Below, one piece after another: positions 44,448 to 57,180 of a stretch of DNA of 64,000 nt. This stretch comes from an uncultured Pelagibacteraceae bacterium (GTDB taxonomy: Bacteria; Pseudomonadota; Alphaproteobacteria; Pelagibacterales; Pelagibacteraceae), in NCBI GenBank assembly GCA_902590535.1, contig CACIXF010000001.1, positions 1 to 64,000 of the forward strand. The letters run 5' to 3'. The position numbers and the translations under genes are program-made. Under the pieces are notes generated by a model. The model was not told the origin of the DNA. It was given only the letters and a program-made list of their open reading frames with translations, and did not search any database. Position 1 is the stretch's first letter; the number at the start of each line of letters is the position of its first letter.

Positions 44448-46214
44448 ATGCCAAAATTATTAACTGGAGCAGAAATTGTATTCAAATGTCTTGAAGACCA
44501 AAAGGTAGAACATATCTTTGGTTATCCAGGTGGAGCAGTATTACCAATTTATGATGAATTAAAAAATCACCCTTCTATAAAACATATTCTAGTTAGACAC
44601 GAGCAAGGTGCTGGTCACGCAGCTGAAGGTTATGCAAGATCATCAGGAAAACCAGGTGTAGTTCTAGTTACATCAGGCCCTGGAGCTACTAATGTTGTTA
44701 CAGCTTTAACAGATGCTTATATGGACTCAGTACCATTAGTTTGTATTTCTGGTCAAGTTCCAACACATTTAATTGGAACAGATGCATTTCAAGAATGTGA
44801 CACTACGGGAATAACAAGACCTTGTACGAAACATAATTGGTTAGTTAAAGATATAAATGATCTTTCAAAAGTTATGCATGAAGCTTTTAGAGTTGCAACA
44901 ACTGGAAGACCTGGACCAGTTTTGATTGATATTCCAAAAGATATTCAGTTTGCAAAAGCAAAATATAAAAAACCAAATAAAGAAAAAAAATTAAATGGAA
45001 AATCACATAATAAATTTTCTCAAGATCAAATTGATGAATTAGTAAAATTATTAAGCAAAGCTAAAAAACCAATAATTTATAGTGGTGGAGGAGTAATTAA
45101 TTCAGGACCAAAGGCAAGTCAGGCTTTAAGAGAATTTGTTGAGCTAACTGGTTTTCCTATAACTTCAACACTTCAAGGATTGGGTGCATACCCTGGTGAT
45201 GATAATCAATTTTTAGGAATGCTTGGTATGCATGGTACTTATGAAGCAAATAATGCTATGCATGATTGTGATCTATTAATTAACATTGGCGCAAGATTTG
45301 ACGATCGTATTACTGGTAAAATTGATGAGTTTTCACCAAATTCAACAAAGGTTCATATTGATATAGATCCATCATCAATTAACAAAATTATCAAAGTAGA
45401 TCTTGCAATAGTTGGAGACGTTACGAGTGTAATAAGTAAAATTAATAAAACAATTGCTAAAAGAAAAAATGGTCACAGTAAGTCAAATAAATCAAATATA
45501 GCTAAATGGTGGGAACAAATTGAAAAATGGAGAGAAAAAGATTCTCTTAATTTTATAAATAGTGATGAAAGTATAAAACCTCAACATGCTGTTCAAAGAC
45601 TTTATGAATTAACTAAGAACAAAGATACTTATGTTACTACCGAGGTTGGACAACATCAAATGTGGGCTGCTCAGCATTATAAATTTAATAAACCAAATAG
45701 ATGGATGACATCTGGTGGGTTAGGAACCATGGGTTATGGATTGCCAGCAGCAGTTGGTGTTCAAATTGCTCATCCTAAAAAATTAGTAATTGATATTGCT
45801 GGAGAAGCCTCAGTTTTAATGACTATGCAAGAAATGTCTACTGCAGTTCAATATAATCTTCCTATAAAAATATTTATTTTAAATAATCAATATATGGGAA
45901 TGGTTAGACAATGGCAGGAATTACTGCATGAAAAAAATTATTCTGAAAGTTATTCTGAAGCATTGCCTGATTTTATGAAAATGGCAGAAGCTTATGGATG
46001 CAAAGGAATTAAAGCAGACAGTCCAGCTGAGCTTGATGATAAAATTCAAGAAATGATTGATTATGATGGACCAGTTATATTTGATTGTCATGTAGATCCT
46101 AACGAGAATTGTTTCCCAATGATACCATCTGGAAAACCTCATAACCAAATGATCTTAGGTCCAAATGATCAAGAGGAAAATAAAATTAAAGGAAAAGGCA
46201 AAGCCCTAGTATAA
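44448..46214 (+). CDS. ilvB: Acetolactate synthase large (catalytic) subunit
   Basis: The enzyme condenses two pyruvates, or pyruvate and 2-oxobutyrate, with ThDP for Val, Leu and Ile synthesis. Motifs include GYPGGAVLPIYDEL, HEQGAGHAAEGYARSSGKPG with the catalytic Glu near residue 47, the FAD-binding middle domain LGMLGMHGTYEANNAM, and the ThDP/Mg motif starting GEASVLMTMQEMSTAVQY and ending NNQYMGMVRQWQ. The 588 aa are full length. It heads the ilvB-ilvH-ilvC operon; leuA is 7 kb downstream. Confidence 0.97.
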   Translation: MPKLLTGAEIVFKCLEDQKVEHIFGYPGGAVLPIYDELKNHPSIKHILVRHEQGAGHAAEGYARSSGKPGVVLVTSGPGATNVVTALTDAYMDSVPLVCISGQVPTHLIGTDAFQECDTTGITRPCTKHNWLVKDINDLSKVMHEAFRVATTGRPGPVLIDIPKDIQFAKAKYKKPNKEKKLNGKSHNKFSQDQIDELVKLLSKAKKPIIYSGGGVINSGPKASQALREFVELTGFPITSTLQGLGAYPGDDNQFLGMLGMHGTYEANNAMHDCDLLINIGARFDDRITGKIDEFSPNSTKVHIDIDPSSINKIIKVDLAIVGDVTSVISKINKTIAKRKNGHSKSNKSNIAKWWEQIEKWREKDSLNFINSDESIKPQHAVQRLYELTKNKDTYVTTEVGQHQMWAAQHYKFNKPNRWMTSGGLGTMGYGLPAAVGVQIAHPKKLVIDIAGEASVLMTMQEMSTAVQYNLPIKIFILNNQYMGMVRQWQELLHEKNYSESYSEALPDFMKMAEAYGCKGIKADSPAELDDKIQEMIDYDGPVIFDCHVDPNENCFPMIPSGKPHNQMILGPNDQEENKIKGKGKALV

Positions 46215-46219
46215 TCATA

Positions 46220-46768
46220 ATGCCGAAATCAAAATCAGCTTATAGCATTCCTAGTAAGAAACAAAAATCAGATACATATATATTTGTTGTTTGGGTAGAT
46301 AATGAGGCCGGAGTTCTTGCAAGAGTAGTCGGTTTATTTTCTGGTAGAGGTTATAACATCGAATCGTTAGCTGTTGCAGAAGTTGATGCGGTTAAAAATA
46401 TTTCAAGAATAACAATTGTTACTACCGGAACACCTCAAGTAATTGATCAAATAAGACTTCAATTAACTAAATTAGTGCCTGTTCATAAAGTTGCTGAGTT
46501 TAAAAGAGAAGACAAAGACGTAATATTTAAGGAAATGGCTTTATTTAAAGTTGTAGGAAAAAGAAATAAAATTGAAAAATGCTTAAATGCTTGTAAAAAA
46601 TTTAATCCCGTAATATTAGATGAAACAAAATCTTCAGCAGTAATTCAAATAACTGCTTTAAGAAGAGAAATTGATGTAATGAATAAAAAATTAAAGCCTT
46701 TGGGACTTATAAGCACTTCGAGAACAGGGGCAGTAGCTATGACTAGAGGTGCTAAAATATTTAATTAA
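46220..46768 (+). CDS. ilvH: Acetolactate synthase small (regulatory) subunit
   Basis: A 182 aa regulatory partner of the upstream large subunit. It carries an N-terminal ACT domain with VDNEAGVLARVVGLFSGRGY and NIESLAV, where valine binds in homologues, and the C-terminal small-subunit domain RTGAVAMTRGAK. An N-terminal tail of about 20 polar residues precedes the ACT domain. The 5 bp spacing from ilvB indicates coupled expression. Confidence 0.96.
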   Translation: MPKSKSAYSIPSKKQKSDTYIFVVWVDNEAGVLARVVGLFSGRGYNIESLAVAEVDAVKNISRITIVTTGTPQVIDQIRLQLTKLVPVHKVAEFKREDKDVIFKEMALFKVVGKRNKIEKCLNACKKFNPVILDETKSSAVIQITALRREIDVMNKKLKPLGLISTSRTGAVAMTRGAKIFN

Positions 46769-47809
<1,041 letters not shown>

Positions 47810-47833
47810 ATTTTATCAGTAAATTATTGCTAC

Positions 47834-47887
47834 TATAATTCAATTATTTCACTTATACTTTTTTAAATAAATTTAAAAAACGAGGGG
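47834..47887 (+). promoter_or_regulatory. Promoter element and strong ribosome-binding site of the peptide-binding protein gene
   Basis: A consensus -10 box TATAAT lies at 47834-47839, with only a poor -35 (TTTTAT at 17 bp, or TTATCA at 15 bp). A strong Shine-Dalgarno GAGGGG at 47882-47887 sits 4 nt before the ATG. Most genes here lack such a site, which suggests high translation of this periplasmic protein. Confidence 0.45.
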
Positions 47888-47891
47888 AATA

Positions 47892-49454
47892 ATGAAGACT
47901 AAAAATATAGTAAGAATACTACTGTCATTAGTTCTAGTATTCGGATTTTCTTCAGCATGGGCAAAAACTATTAAATGGTCTATGCAAGGAGACAGTTTAA
48001 CACTAGATCCACATGCACAAAATGAGGGTCCAACTACACAAGTATCTAGACAAGTTTATGAAGCTCTAGTTCAAAGAGGTTTGGACATGAAAATAGGACC
48101 TGCTTTAGCAACAAAATGGAAAGCTACTGATCCAAATACTTGGATTTTTACTTTAAGAGAAGATGCTAAGTTTTCTGACGGTTCTGGAATGACATCTGCA
48201 GATGTTGTGTTCAGTATATTGAGAGCTAAGCAAAGAACATCTGATTTTAAAGAATACATCAGCACAGTTTCAAATGTTGAGGCAGTTGGAGATTACTCAG
48301 TTAAAATAACTACAAGTAAACCTAACCCTATTCTTTTGAACCAATTGTCTAACATTTTTATAATGTCTAAAGCTTGGTCAGAGAAGAACTTTGCTATGTC
48401 TCCACAAAATTGGGATGCAGGACAAGAAACTTTCTCTGCTACCAATTCATTAGGAACTGGTCCTTTTAAAATAACTTTAAGAGAACCAAATACTAAAACA
48501 GTGTTTAAAAGAAATAAACATTGGTGGGGTGAGATGAAGGACAAAAAAGTAACTCAAATTGAATTAATGCCTATAAAAAATGCAGCTACAAGAGTTGCAG
48601 CTTTATTGTCAGGTGAAATTGATATAGTTACTGATGCTCCAGTTCAAGATTTAAAAAGAATTGGATCTTCTTCAGGTCACAAAGTTGAAAGTACAGCTCA
48701 AATGAGAACAATTTTCTTAGGTATGGATCAAGCGGCTGACAAATTAAGAACTGGTAATACAGGCGATAATCCATTTAAGAAAAAAGAAGTAAGACAAGCT
48801 CTCTATCAAGCAATTGATATTCAAGCGATCAAGAAAAAAGTTATGAGAGGTTTAAGTGAACCAGCAGGAATTATAACTTTCCCAGGTGTAAATGGATATA
48901 CAGCTGATCTTGATAAAAGATTACCTTACGATGTTAATGCTGCAAAAAAACTTTTAGCTGATGCGGGTTATCCTAATGGTTTTGACGTTGAACTTAGATG
49001 TCCTAATGACAGATATGTAAACGATGAGGCAATATGTACTGCTGTTGTTGGAATGTTGGGTAAAATTGGAGTTAACGTTAACTTATTTGCTCAAACTAAA
49101 AGTAAACACTTCAAAGAGCTTAAAGATGATCAAGGTGATTTTTATATGCTAGGATGGGGTGTTCCAACTTTAGATAGTCACTATGTTTTCCATTACTTAT
49201 ATGAGTCTGGTGCTAGCTGGAACAAAGTTAACTTTAGTAATGCAGATGTTGATGCTGCAATTAGAGTTATGGAAGGTGAAGTTGATTTAGATAAGAGAAA
49301 TGCAGCAATTGCAAAAGCTTGGAAAATAGTAAAAGATGATATTTCTTATCTTCCTTTACATCACCAAGTAATTTCTTGGGCATCTAAAAGCAATGTTAAT
49401 GTTCCTATCAGACCGAATAACGAACCGTTATTCAGAACTGCTAGTTTTAACTAA
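47892..49454 (+). CDS. ABC transporter substrate-binding protein, peptide/nickel family (SBP_bac_5)
   Basis: A periplasmic binding protein of 520 aa. The signal peptide is about 24 residues, with a cleavage site after SSAWA. The family-5 hallmarks are WSMQGDSLTLDPHAQNEGP, VYEALVQRGLDM, FTLREDAKFSDGSGMTSADVV, GTGPFKI and KKVRQA-like KKEVRQALYQAID. It is followed, after a strong stem-loop, by its permease and ATPase genes in the dpp/opp order. Ligands could be oligopeptides or other small molecules; the sequence does not decide. Confidence 0.94.
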   Translation: MKTKNIVRILLSLVLVFGFSSAWAKTIKWSMQGDSLTLDPHAQNEGPTTQVSRQVYEALVQRGLDMKIGPALATKWKATDPNTWIFTLREDAKFSDGSGMTSADVVFSILRAKQRTSDFKEYISTVSNVEAVGDYSVKITTSKPNPILLNQLSNIFIMSKAWSEKNFAMSPQNWDAGQETFSATNSLGTGPFKITLREPNTKTVFKRNKHWWGEMKDKKVTQIELMPIKNAATRVAALLSGEIDIVTDAPVQDLKRIGSSSGHKVESTAQMRTIFLGMDQAADKLRTGNTGDNPFKKKEVRQALYQAIDIQAIKKKVMRGLSEPAGIITFPGVNGYTADLDKRLPYDVNAAKKLLADAGYPNGFDVELRCPNDRYVNDEAICTAVVGMLGKIGVNVNLFAQTKSKHFKELKDDQGDFYMLGWGVPTLDSHYVFHYLYESGASWNKVNFSNADVDAAIRVMEGEVDLDKRNAAIAKAWKIVKDDISYLPLHHQVISWASKSNVNVPIRPNNEPLFRTASFN

Positions 49455-49464
49455 TTAAAAATTA

Positions 49465-49498
49465 TTACAAGCCCTTTAAATTTTTAAAGGGCTTGTAA
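49465..49498 (+). promoter_or_regulatory. Perfect 16-bp stem-loop between binding-protein and permease genes
   Basis: TTACAAGCCCTTTAAA and its exact complement are separated by two T residues, followed by a short T-containing run (AGTTTAAAC). Located 11 bp after the binding-protein stop and 17 bp before the permease start. In many ABC operons such a hairpin partly terminates transcription or protects the upstream mRNA, giving more binding protein than permease. Confidence 0.75.
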
Positions 49499-49515
49499 GT
49501 TTAAACCTTCACAAA

Positions 49516-50499
49516 TTGATAAAATATTTTTTTAAAAGGCTGTTTCAATCTGCTTTGGTGATGTTGGTTGTCGCTTTTGTTTCTTTCTCTTTATTTAATT
49601 TTGTTGGAGATCCAATTAATAACATGGTTGGAGAAGAGACTTCTGATGAGGAAAGAGCAGAATTAAGAGAAACATTAGGTTTAATGGATCCAATTCATGT
49701 ACAGTTTTCAAGATTTATAGTTAATGCTTCTAAAGGTGAGTTTGGAATTTCATATCAATTAAGAAGACCTGTTTCAGAATTAATAGTGGAAAGATTACCT
49801 GCAACTATTGAACTTGTGGTTATTTCAGCACTAATTGCACTAATAACCGGTACATTGTTAGGTGTTTATACAGGCATAAATCGAAAAGGTTTTTTAAGTG
49901 ATTTTGTCTTAGCCATCTCCTTGCTAGGAGTTTCACTTCCCACATTTGTAATTGGTATATTATTTATATATTTATTTGCAGTAATCTTAGGAATATTACC
50001 CTCTTTTGGAAGAGGAGAAGTTGTTGATTTAGGTTTTTGGACTACAGGTTTTTTAACAGTTTCAGGGCTAAAAGCAATTATACTTCCTTCAGTAACATTA
50101 AGCCTTTTCCAAATGACTTATATCATCAGACTTGTGCGAGCAGAGATGATGGAAATATTACAAACAGATTATATTAAATTTGCACGCGCTCGAGGTATCA
50201 GCGAAAATAGTATTAAATATAAACATGCATTAAAAAATGGATTGATACCTGTAATAACTATAGCAGGAATAAATATTGGAACTTTAATTGCGTTTTCAAT
50301 TATTACCGAAACTGTTTTTCAATGGCCTGGAATGGGCTTTTTATTTATTCAAGCAGTTCAATTTGTAGATATACCAATCATGTCAGCTTATTTAGTATTT
50401 ATAGCTTTTGTTTTCGTAATGATAAATTTTATAGTTGATATTCTTTATTATTTAATTGATCCAAGAATAAGAGTTAAAGGAGATGCAGCAAGTGGATAA
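49516..50499 (+). CDS. ABC transporter permease, DppB/OppB type
   Basis: A 327 aa inner-membrane subunit with about six helices. The N terminus is the family pattern YFFKRLFQSALVMLVVAFVSF, with ADETSDEERAELRETLGL-like VGEETSDEERAELRETLGLM after helix 1. The ATPase-coupling EAA loop is near residue 215 (DYIKFARARGISENSIKYKH). The start is TTG at 49516, supported by alignment with this N-terminal pattern and by the absence of an earlier ATG. Overlaps the next permease gene by 17 bp. Confidence 0.92.
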   Translation: MIKYFFKRLFQSALVMLVVAFVSFSLFNFVGDPINNMVGEETSDEERAELRETLGLMDPIHVQFSRFIVNASKGEFGISYQLRRPVSELIVERLPATIELVVISALIALITGTLLGVYTGINRKGFLSDFVLAISLLGVSLPTFVIGILFIYLFAVILGILPSFGRGEVVDLGFWTTGFLTVSGLKAIILPSVTLSLFQMTYIIRLVRAEMMEILQTDYIKFARARGISENSIKYKHALKNGLIPVITIAGINIGTLIAFSIITETVFQWPGMGFLFIQAVQFVDIPIMSAYLVFIAFVFVMINFIVDILYYLIDPRIRVKGDAASG

Positions 50500-51421
50500 C
50501 AAAACTTTAAGTACTTGGGAAAGAGTAAAAGATAGTGATATTTATCATAGCTTTATTAAATCGCCAACTGCCATTGTATCATCTACTATCTTGTTTATAA
50601 TTTTTTTCTGTTCTTTTTTTGTTGAGCTCGTAACACCTCACAATCCCTTTGACCCATCCTCTCTATCATTGATGGATGCATTCACACCACCTTCATGGAC
50701 AGAAGATGGCCTTGCTAAATTTATTTTAGGTACTGATGGACAAGGAAGAGATATGTTATCAACAATTTTGTATGGATGTAGAATTTCTTTAATAGTAGGT
50801 TTTTCTGCGATAATTTTTAGCTTAATTCTTGGAGTTGGATTGGGATTAACAGCGGGATTTTTTGGGGGAAAATATGAAATGATAGTAATGAGGTTAACTG
50901 ATGTTCAGTTAACAGTACCAAGTATTTTAATGGCATTGTTGGTTGACGGAATAGCAAGAGGATTAATCTCGAGAGAAATGCATGATGAAATGGCAATCTA
51001 TGTTTTAATATTTGCAATCGGGATTTCAGAGTGGCCACAATTTGCTAGAGTTTCAAGAGCTGCAACTTTGGTGGAAAAAAATAAAGATTATGTTTCAGCA
51101 TCAACAATAATTGGGGTTTCAAATATAATTATTATGTTTAAACATATCTTACCAAATATTTTAAGACCAATTTTGGTAATCGGAACTATTGGTTTAGCTC
51201 TCGCTATTTTAGCTGAGTCTACTTTAAGTTTTTTAGGAGTTGGTGTACCACCAACAACACCTTCTTTAGGAACATTGATACGACTTGGTAATGACTTTTT
51301 ATTTTCAGGAGAATGGTGGATTACTTTTTTTCCAGCAATTTTCTTGGTTATTTTAGCATTTTCAATAAATTTATTAGGGGATTGGATGAGAGATACTTTA
51401 AATCCAAAATTAAAAAAATGA
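50483..51421 (+). CDS. ABC transporter permease, DppC/OppC type
   Basis: The second membrane subunit, 312 aa. Features are a first helix near residues 28-50, the family hallmark LGTDGQGRDMLSTILYGCRISL, and the EAA loop KDYVSASTIIGVSNIIIMFKH. The extra LTDVQLTVPSILMALL segment is typical of OppC-type proteins. It forms the heterodimeric channel with the preceding subunit. Its stop overlaps the ATPase start (ATGA at 51418-51421). Confidence 0.93.
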   Translation: MQQVDNKTLSTWERVKDSDIYHSFIKSPTAIVSSTILFIIFFCSFFVELVTPHNPFDPSSLSLMDAFTPPSWTEDGLAKFILGTDGQGRDMLSTILYGCRISLIVGFSAIIFSLILGVGLGLTAGFFGGKYEMIVMRLTDVQLTVPSILMALLVDGIARGLISREMHDEMAIYVLIFAIGISEWPQFARVSRAATLVEKNKDYVSASTIIGVSNIIIMFKHILPNILRPILVIGTIGLALAILAESTLSFLGVGVPPTTPSLGTLIRLGNDFLFSGEWWITFFPAIFLVILAFSINLLGDWMRDTLNPKLKK

Positions 51422-53100
51422 CATTTTTAAAAATAAATAATCTTAGTGTTGATTATCAAATGAGAAAAGAAACAGTTTACGCTGCTAAAAATGTAAATAT
51501 CGACGTTAACAAAGGAGAAATTTTAGGACTAGTTGGAGAGTCTGGCTCAGGAAAAAGCACCGTAGGAAATGCTATTATAAATTTAATTGATGAACCGGGC
51601 AAAGTATCTAGTGGCTCAGTTATTTTAGGTGATCTTAACATTCACGAAAATTCTGAAAGTATTGTTAAATATAGGGGAAATAAAATTGGATTGATATTTC
51701 AAGATCCACAAACTTCACTAAACCCAATTCTTACTGTGGGTGAACAGTTAATTGAAACAATTCAAACTCATCTTAAATTAAGCAAAGAAGAAGCAAAAAA
51801 TAAATCCATAAACTTATTAAAAGAGGTTGGTATAAAAGATGCAGAGGCAAGATTTGATAATTATCCTCATCAATTTTCAGGTGGAATGAGACAAAGAGTA
51901 GTAATTTCTTTAGCTCTATGTTGCGAGCCAGAATTATTAATTGCAGATGAGCCAACAACAGCTTTAGATGTATCAATTCAATCTCAGATTTTAGAACTTA
52001 TTAAAAAATTAACAAAAGAAAGAAATCTTGCTGTTATCTTAATTACTCATGACATGGGGGTTATAGCTGAAACTGCAGATCGAGTTGCAGTTATGAAAAG
52101 TGGCAATTTAGTTGAAATTGGTGAAACCAAAAAAATATTAACCAAACCACAAGAAAATTATACTAAAAGCTTAGTAAGTTCAGTTCCACCAACTAACAAA
52201 AAAATTTCAAGATTTGTAATAGTTGAAAAAGAAAACAGTGACAAAAAAGAAAATAATATCAAAATATTAAATAGATGGACAAAAAAAGTAATAATAGATC
52301 AGGATTTAGTACAGATAAAAAATTTGAGTAAAAGTTTTGACGATAATTTTTTTACAGAAAGTTCTAAGAATTCTGTGATGGCTGTTAATGATGTTTCTTT
52401 TGACATAAAAGAAGGTGAGTCTTTTGGCTTAGTGGGAGAAAGTGGAAGTGGAAAATCTACAATTGCAAAAATGATTGTAAATTTATTTAAACCTTCTTCT
52501 GGAAATATCTACTTTGACAACGTTTGTGTTACAAAAATAAAACAAAGATCAGAATTAATGAAATTTAGAAAACAAATTCAAATGATATTTCAAGATCCTT
52601 ATTCTTCACTAAATGGAAGATTAAAAGTGAAAGATATAATTGCAGAACCAATCACACTTCACAACCCATCCATATCAAATATAGATTTAAATAATTATAT
52701 TTATGACTTACTTGAGTCTGTAGAATTAACTCAAAAATCTGCAGATCGATATCCACATGAATTTTCAGGAGGACAGAGACAGAGAATATCAATTGCAAGA
52801 GCACTTGCCACACAACCAAGACTTTTGGTTTGTGACGAACCTACCTCTGCTTTGGATGTAAGTATACAAGCCCAAATATTAAATTTACTTAAAGATCTAC
52901 AAGAACAATTAAATTTAACAATTTTATTTATTAGCCATGACCTACCGGTTGTTAGACAAATGTGCGATAGAATTGGAGTCTTAAAAGATGGCAAATTGTG
53001 TGAGGTTTCAAACACTGAGGATTTATTTTTAAAACCCGACCATGAATACACAAAAGAGCTTTTACGGTTAATGCCTAAAATTGAGTCTATTTATAATTAA
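51418..53100 (+). CDS. ABC transporter ATP-binding protein, fused DppD-DppF
   Basis: One 560 aa polypeptide with two complete ATPase domains. Domain 1 has GESGSGKST near residue 42, FSGGMRQRV and LLIADEPTTALDVS. Domain 2 begins near residue 300 with a second GESGSGKST, FSGGQRQRI and LLVCDEPTSALDVS. Between them lies a diverged oligopeptide_trans linker with the SVPP element. Earlier in-frame starts exist (51313) but lie inside the permease gene; the ATG at 51418 gives the conserved N terminus MTFLKINNLSV and a 4 bp overlap. It energises the importer encoded upstream. Confidence 0.94.
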   Translation: MTFLKINNLSVDYQMRKETVYAAKNVNIDVNKGEILGLVGESGSGKSTVGNAIINLIDEPGKVSSGSVILGDLNIHENSESIVKYRGNKIGLIFQDPQTSLNPILTVGEQLIETIQTHLKLSKEEAKNKSINLLKEVGIKDAEARFDNYPHQFSGGMRQRVVISLALCCEPELLIADEPTTALDVSIQSQILELIKKLTKERNLAVILITHDMGVIAETADRVAVMKSGNLVEIGETKKILTKPQENYTKSLVSSVPPTNKKISRFVIVEKENSDKKENNIKILNRWTKKVIIDQDLVQIKNLSKSFDDNFFTESSKNSVMAVNDVSFDIKEGESFGLVGESGSGKSTIAKMIVNLFKPSSGNIYFDNVCVTKIKQRSELMKFRKQIQMIFQDPYSSLNGRLKVKDIIAEPITLHNPSISNIDLNNYIYDLLESVELTQKSADRYPHEFSGGQRQRISIARALATQPRLLVCDEPTSALDVSIQAQILNLLKDLQEQLNLTILFISHDLPVVRQMCDRIGVLKDGKLCEVSNTEDLFLKPDHEYTKELLRLMPKIESIYN

Positions 53101-53152
53101 TTTTTCGTAAGCCTAAAATGGTCGATTAAAATTGATTATTTAACTAATTATT

Positions 53153-53180
53153 TTGCAATCTCTCTCATAGATTGTATTAT
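53153..53180 (+). promoter_or_regulatory. Candidate promoter for leuA and the mre operon
   Basis: TTGCAA (53153-53158), 16 bp spacer, TATTAT (53175-53180). The predicted start is about 16 nt before the leuA ATG. It lies in a 102 bp gap after the ABC operon where no terminator hairpin is evident. Confidence 0.4.
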
Positions 53181-53202
53181 AGATTTTCTAAAAATTTTAG
53201 TT

Positions 53203-55808
<2,606 letters not shown>

Positions 55809-55813
55809 GAAAA

Positions 55814-56662
55814 ATGGCTACTGGCAGAGATGATTTTGTAATTGCCATTAGGTCAGCTTTTTTAAAAAAAAAAGATAAGCAAAAATTTTCTTTACTAACT
55901 TTAATTGTTTTATCAATTTTTGTAATTGTTCTAAGTAATTTAAATTTTAAAGCAATACAATTTGTTAAATTAGGAATTAATGAAGTAATTTATAGATCAT
56001 CTCATATTGTATCAATCCCAGAAAATAAATTAAAAGAAGTAACATCAAAATTCAAATCACATATGGATTTGTATGAAAGTCATCAGAAAGAATTAATTAA
56101 AATAGAAAATTCTGACCAACTTAAATTACAAAATGAGTTTTTAACTGCAGAAAATGAAAAACTTAGAGAGTTACTTGATGAAAGTATAAATTCACAAGAA
56201 ATATTTGCCAGAGTTTTAATTGATAAAGACAGTCCATATTTAAAATCAGTAGTATTAAATAAAGGCACAAAAGATAAAGTAAAAATTGGAATGGCTGTTA
56301 TTGATGATGTTTATCTAGTTGGCCAAATAATTGAAGTTAATTATACTAATTCAAGGGCATTACTTTTGTCTGATCTTAATAGTAAAATACCATCTGTATT
56401 AGAGCCAGATGATATACAAGCTGTAATTTCTGGTACAGGAAGTGATTTTGGAAAAATTGAACATACTCAAGAAGAATTTAGAGAAGATTTTAAAAATAAA
56501 GAAATTTTTGCTTACACCTCAGGTCTTGGTGGTTTATTCAAACCTGGTATACCAATTGGAAAAATTAACAACATATCAGAGGGAAAAATTAATTTTTTTT
56601 CTGATTTTACACAACTCAACTATGTAAAAATAGTTTCTTATAAAATAGGTGGAGAAGAATAA
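55814..56662 (+). CDS. mreC: Rod-shape determining protein MreC
   Basis: A bitopic membrane protein linking MreB to periplasmic wall enzymes. An N-terminal basic stretch (KKKDKQKF) precedes one membrane helix at about residues 26-45. A coiled coil follows (about 75-118, LQNEFLTAENEKLRELLDE), then the beta-rich MreC domain with VVLNKGTKDKVKIGMAVI and GLVGQII-like VYLVGQIIEV. The length is 282 aa. It is one base from mreD. Confidence 0.93.
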   Translation: MATGRDDFVIAIRSAFLKKKDKQKFSLLTLIVLSIFVIVLSNLNFKAIQFVKLGINEVIYRSSHIVSIPENKLKEVTSKFKSHMDLYESHQKELIKIENSDQLKLQNEFLTAENEKLRELLDESINSQEIFARVLIDKDSPYLKSVVLNKGTKDKVKIGMAVIDDVYLVGQIIEVNYTNSRALLLSDLNSKIPSVLEPDDIQAVISGTGSDFGKIEHTQEEFREDFKNKEIFAYTSGLGGLFKPGIPIGKINNISEGKINFFSDFTQLNYVKIVSYKIGGEE

Positions 56663-57180
56663 TGTCATCACTTAATAAAAGTCCTTTTTTAAAAATATTC
56701 TTATCCTACGTACCATTTATAATGTTATTTTTTTCTGTATTTAATGAATTTGATTTTAATTACTTAAAACTTGATTATTTTGCTTTTAATTTCGTTCATC
56801 TATTAATTTTCTTTTGGACTTTAAGAAATCCTGATCAATTAGGTTATCTAGCAATTTTCTTTGCAGGAATAATTAATGATGTTGTAATTGGTATACCAAT
56901 AGGAATTAGTAGTTTTTGTTACCTTATTCTTTGCTCTGTAACAGCCTATATAAGAAATATTACCTTATCACCAAACTTTATGAAGGACTGGATATCATTA
57001 TTATTCACAATTTTACTAATAAATTCAATTCAAGTAATTATTTTGGATTTAATCTTTTTAATAAAAGTTGATTACACTAATTATTTAATTAACTCAGGTT
57101 TTACTTTTTTATTTTATCCAATATTTTTTTTATTTTTTAACTTTTTAAACGAAAGAATTTTATATCAAACAAATGATTAA
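56662..57180 (+). CDS. mreD: Rod-shape determining protein MreD
   Basis: A 172 aa integral membrane protein with about five hydrophobic segments. It has few charged residues and the GIINDVVIGIPIGISSFCYL element corresponding to the conserved MreD GLLxDxLxxxPLG pattern. The position between mreC and PBP2 confirms the assignment of this poorly conserved family. It overlaps the PBP2 start by 8 bp. Confidence 0.88.
   Translation: MSSLNKSPFLKIFLSYVPFIMLFFSVFNEFDFNYLKLDYFAFNFVHLLIFFWTLRNPDQLGYLAIFFAGIINDVVIGIPIGISSFCYLILCSVTAYIRNITLSPNFMKDWISLLFTILLINSIQVIILDLIFLIKVDYTNYLINSGFTFLFYPIFFLFFNFLNERILYQTND

Noticed and set aside
44424-44495. Small ORF beginning MSTTSARLPN just upstream of and overlapping ilvB, considered as a leader peptide.
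   Set aside because: It has no run of Val, Leu or Ile codons, no downstream terminator/antiterminator pair, and would start upstream of the likely transcription start.
51313-51417. Upstream in-frame extension of the fused ABC ATPase (35 residues).
   Set aside because: The extension lies inside the OppC-type permease gene and reads as out-of-frame membrane protein sequence; the ATG at 51418 gives the family N terminus and an ATGA overlap.
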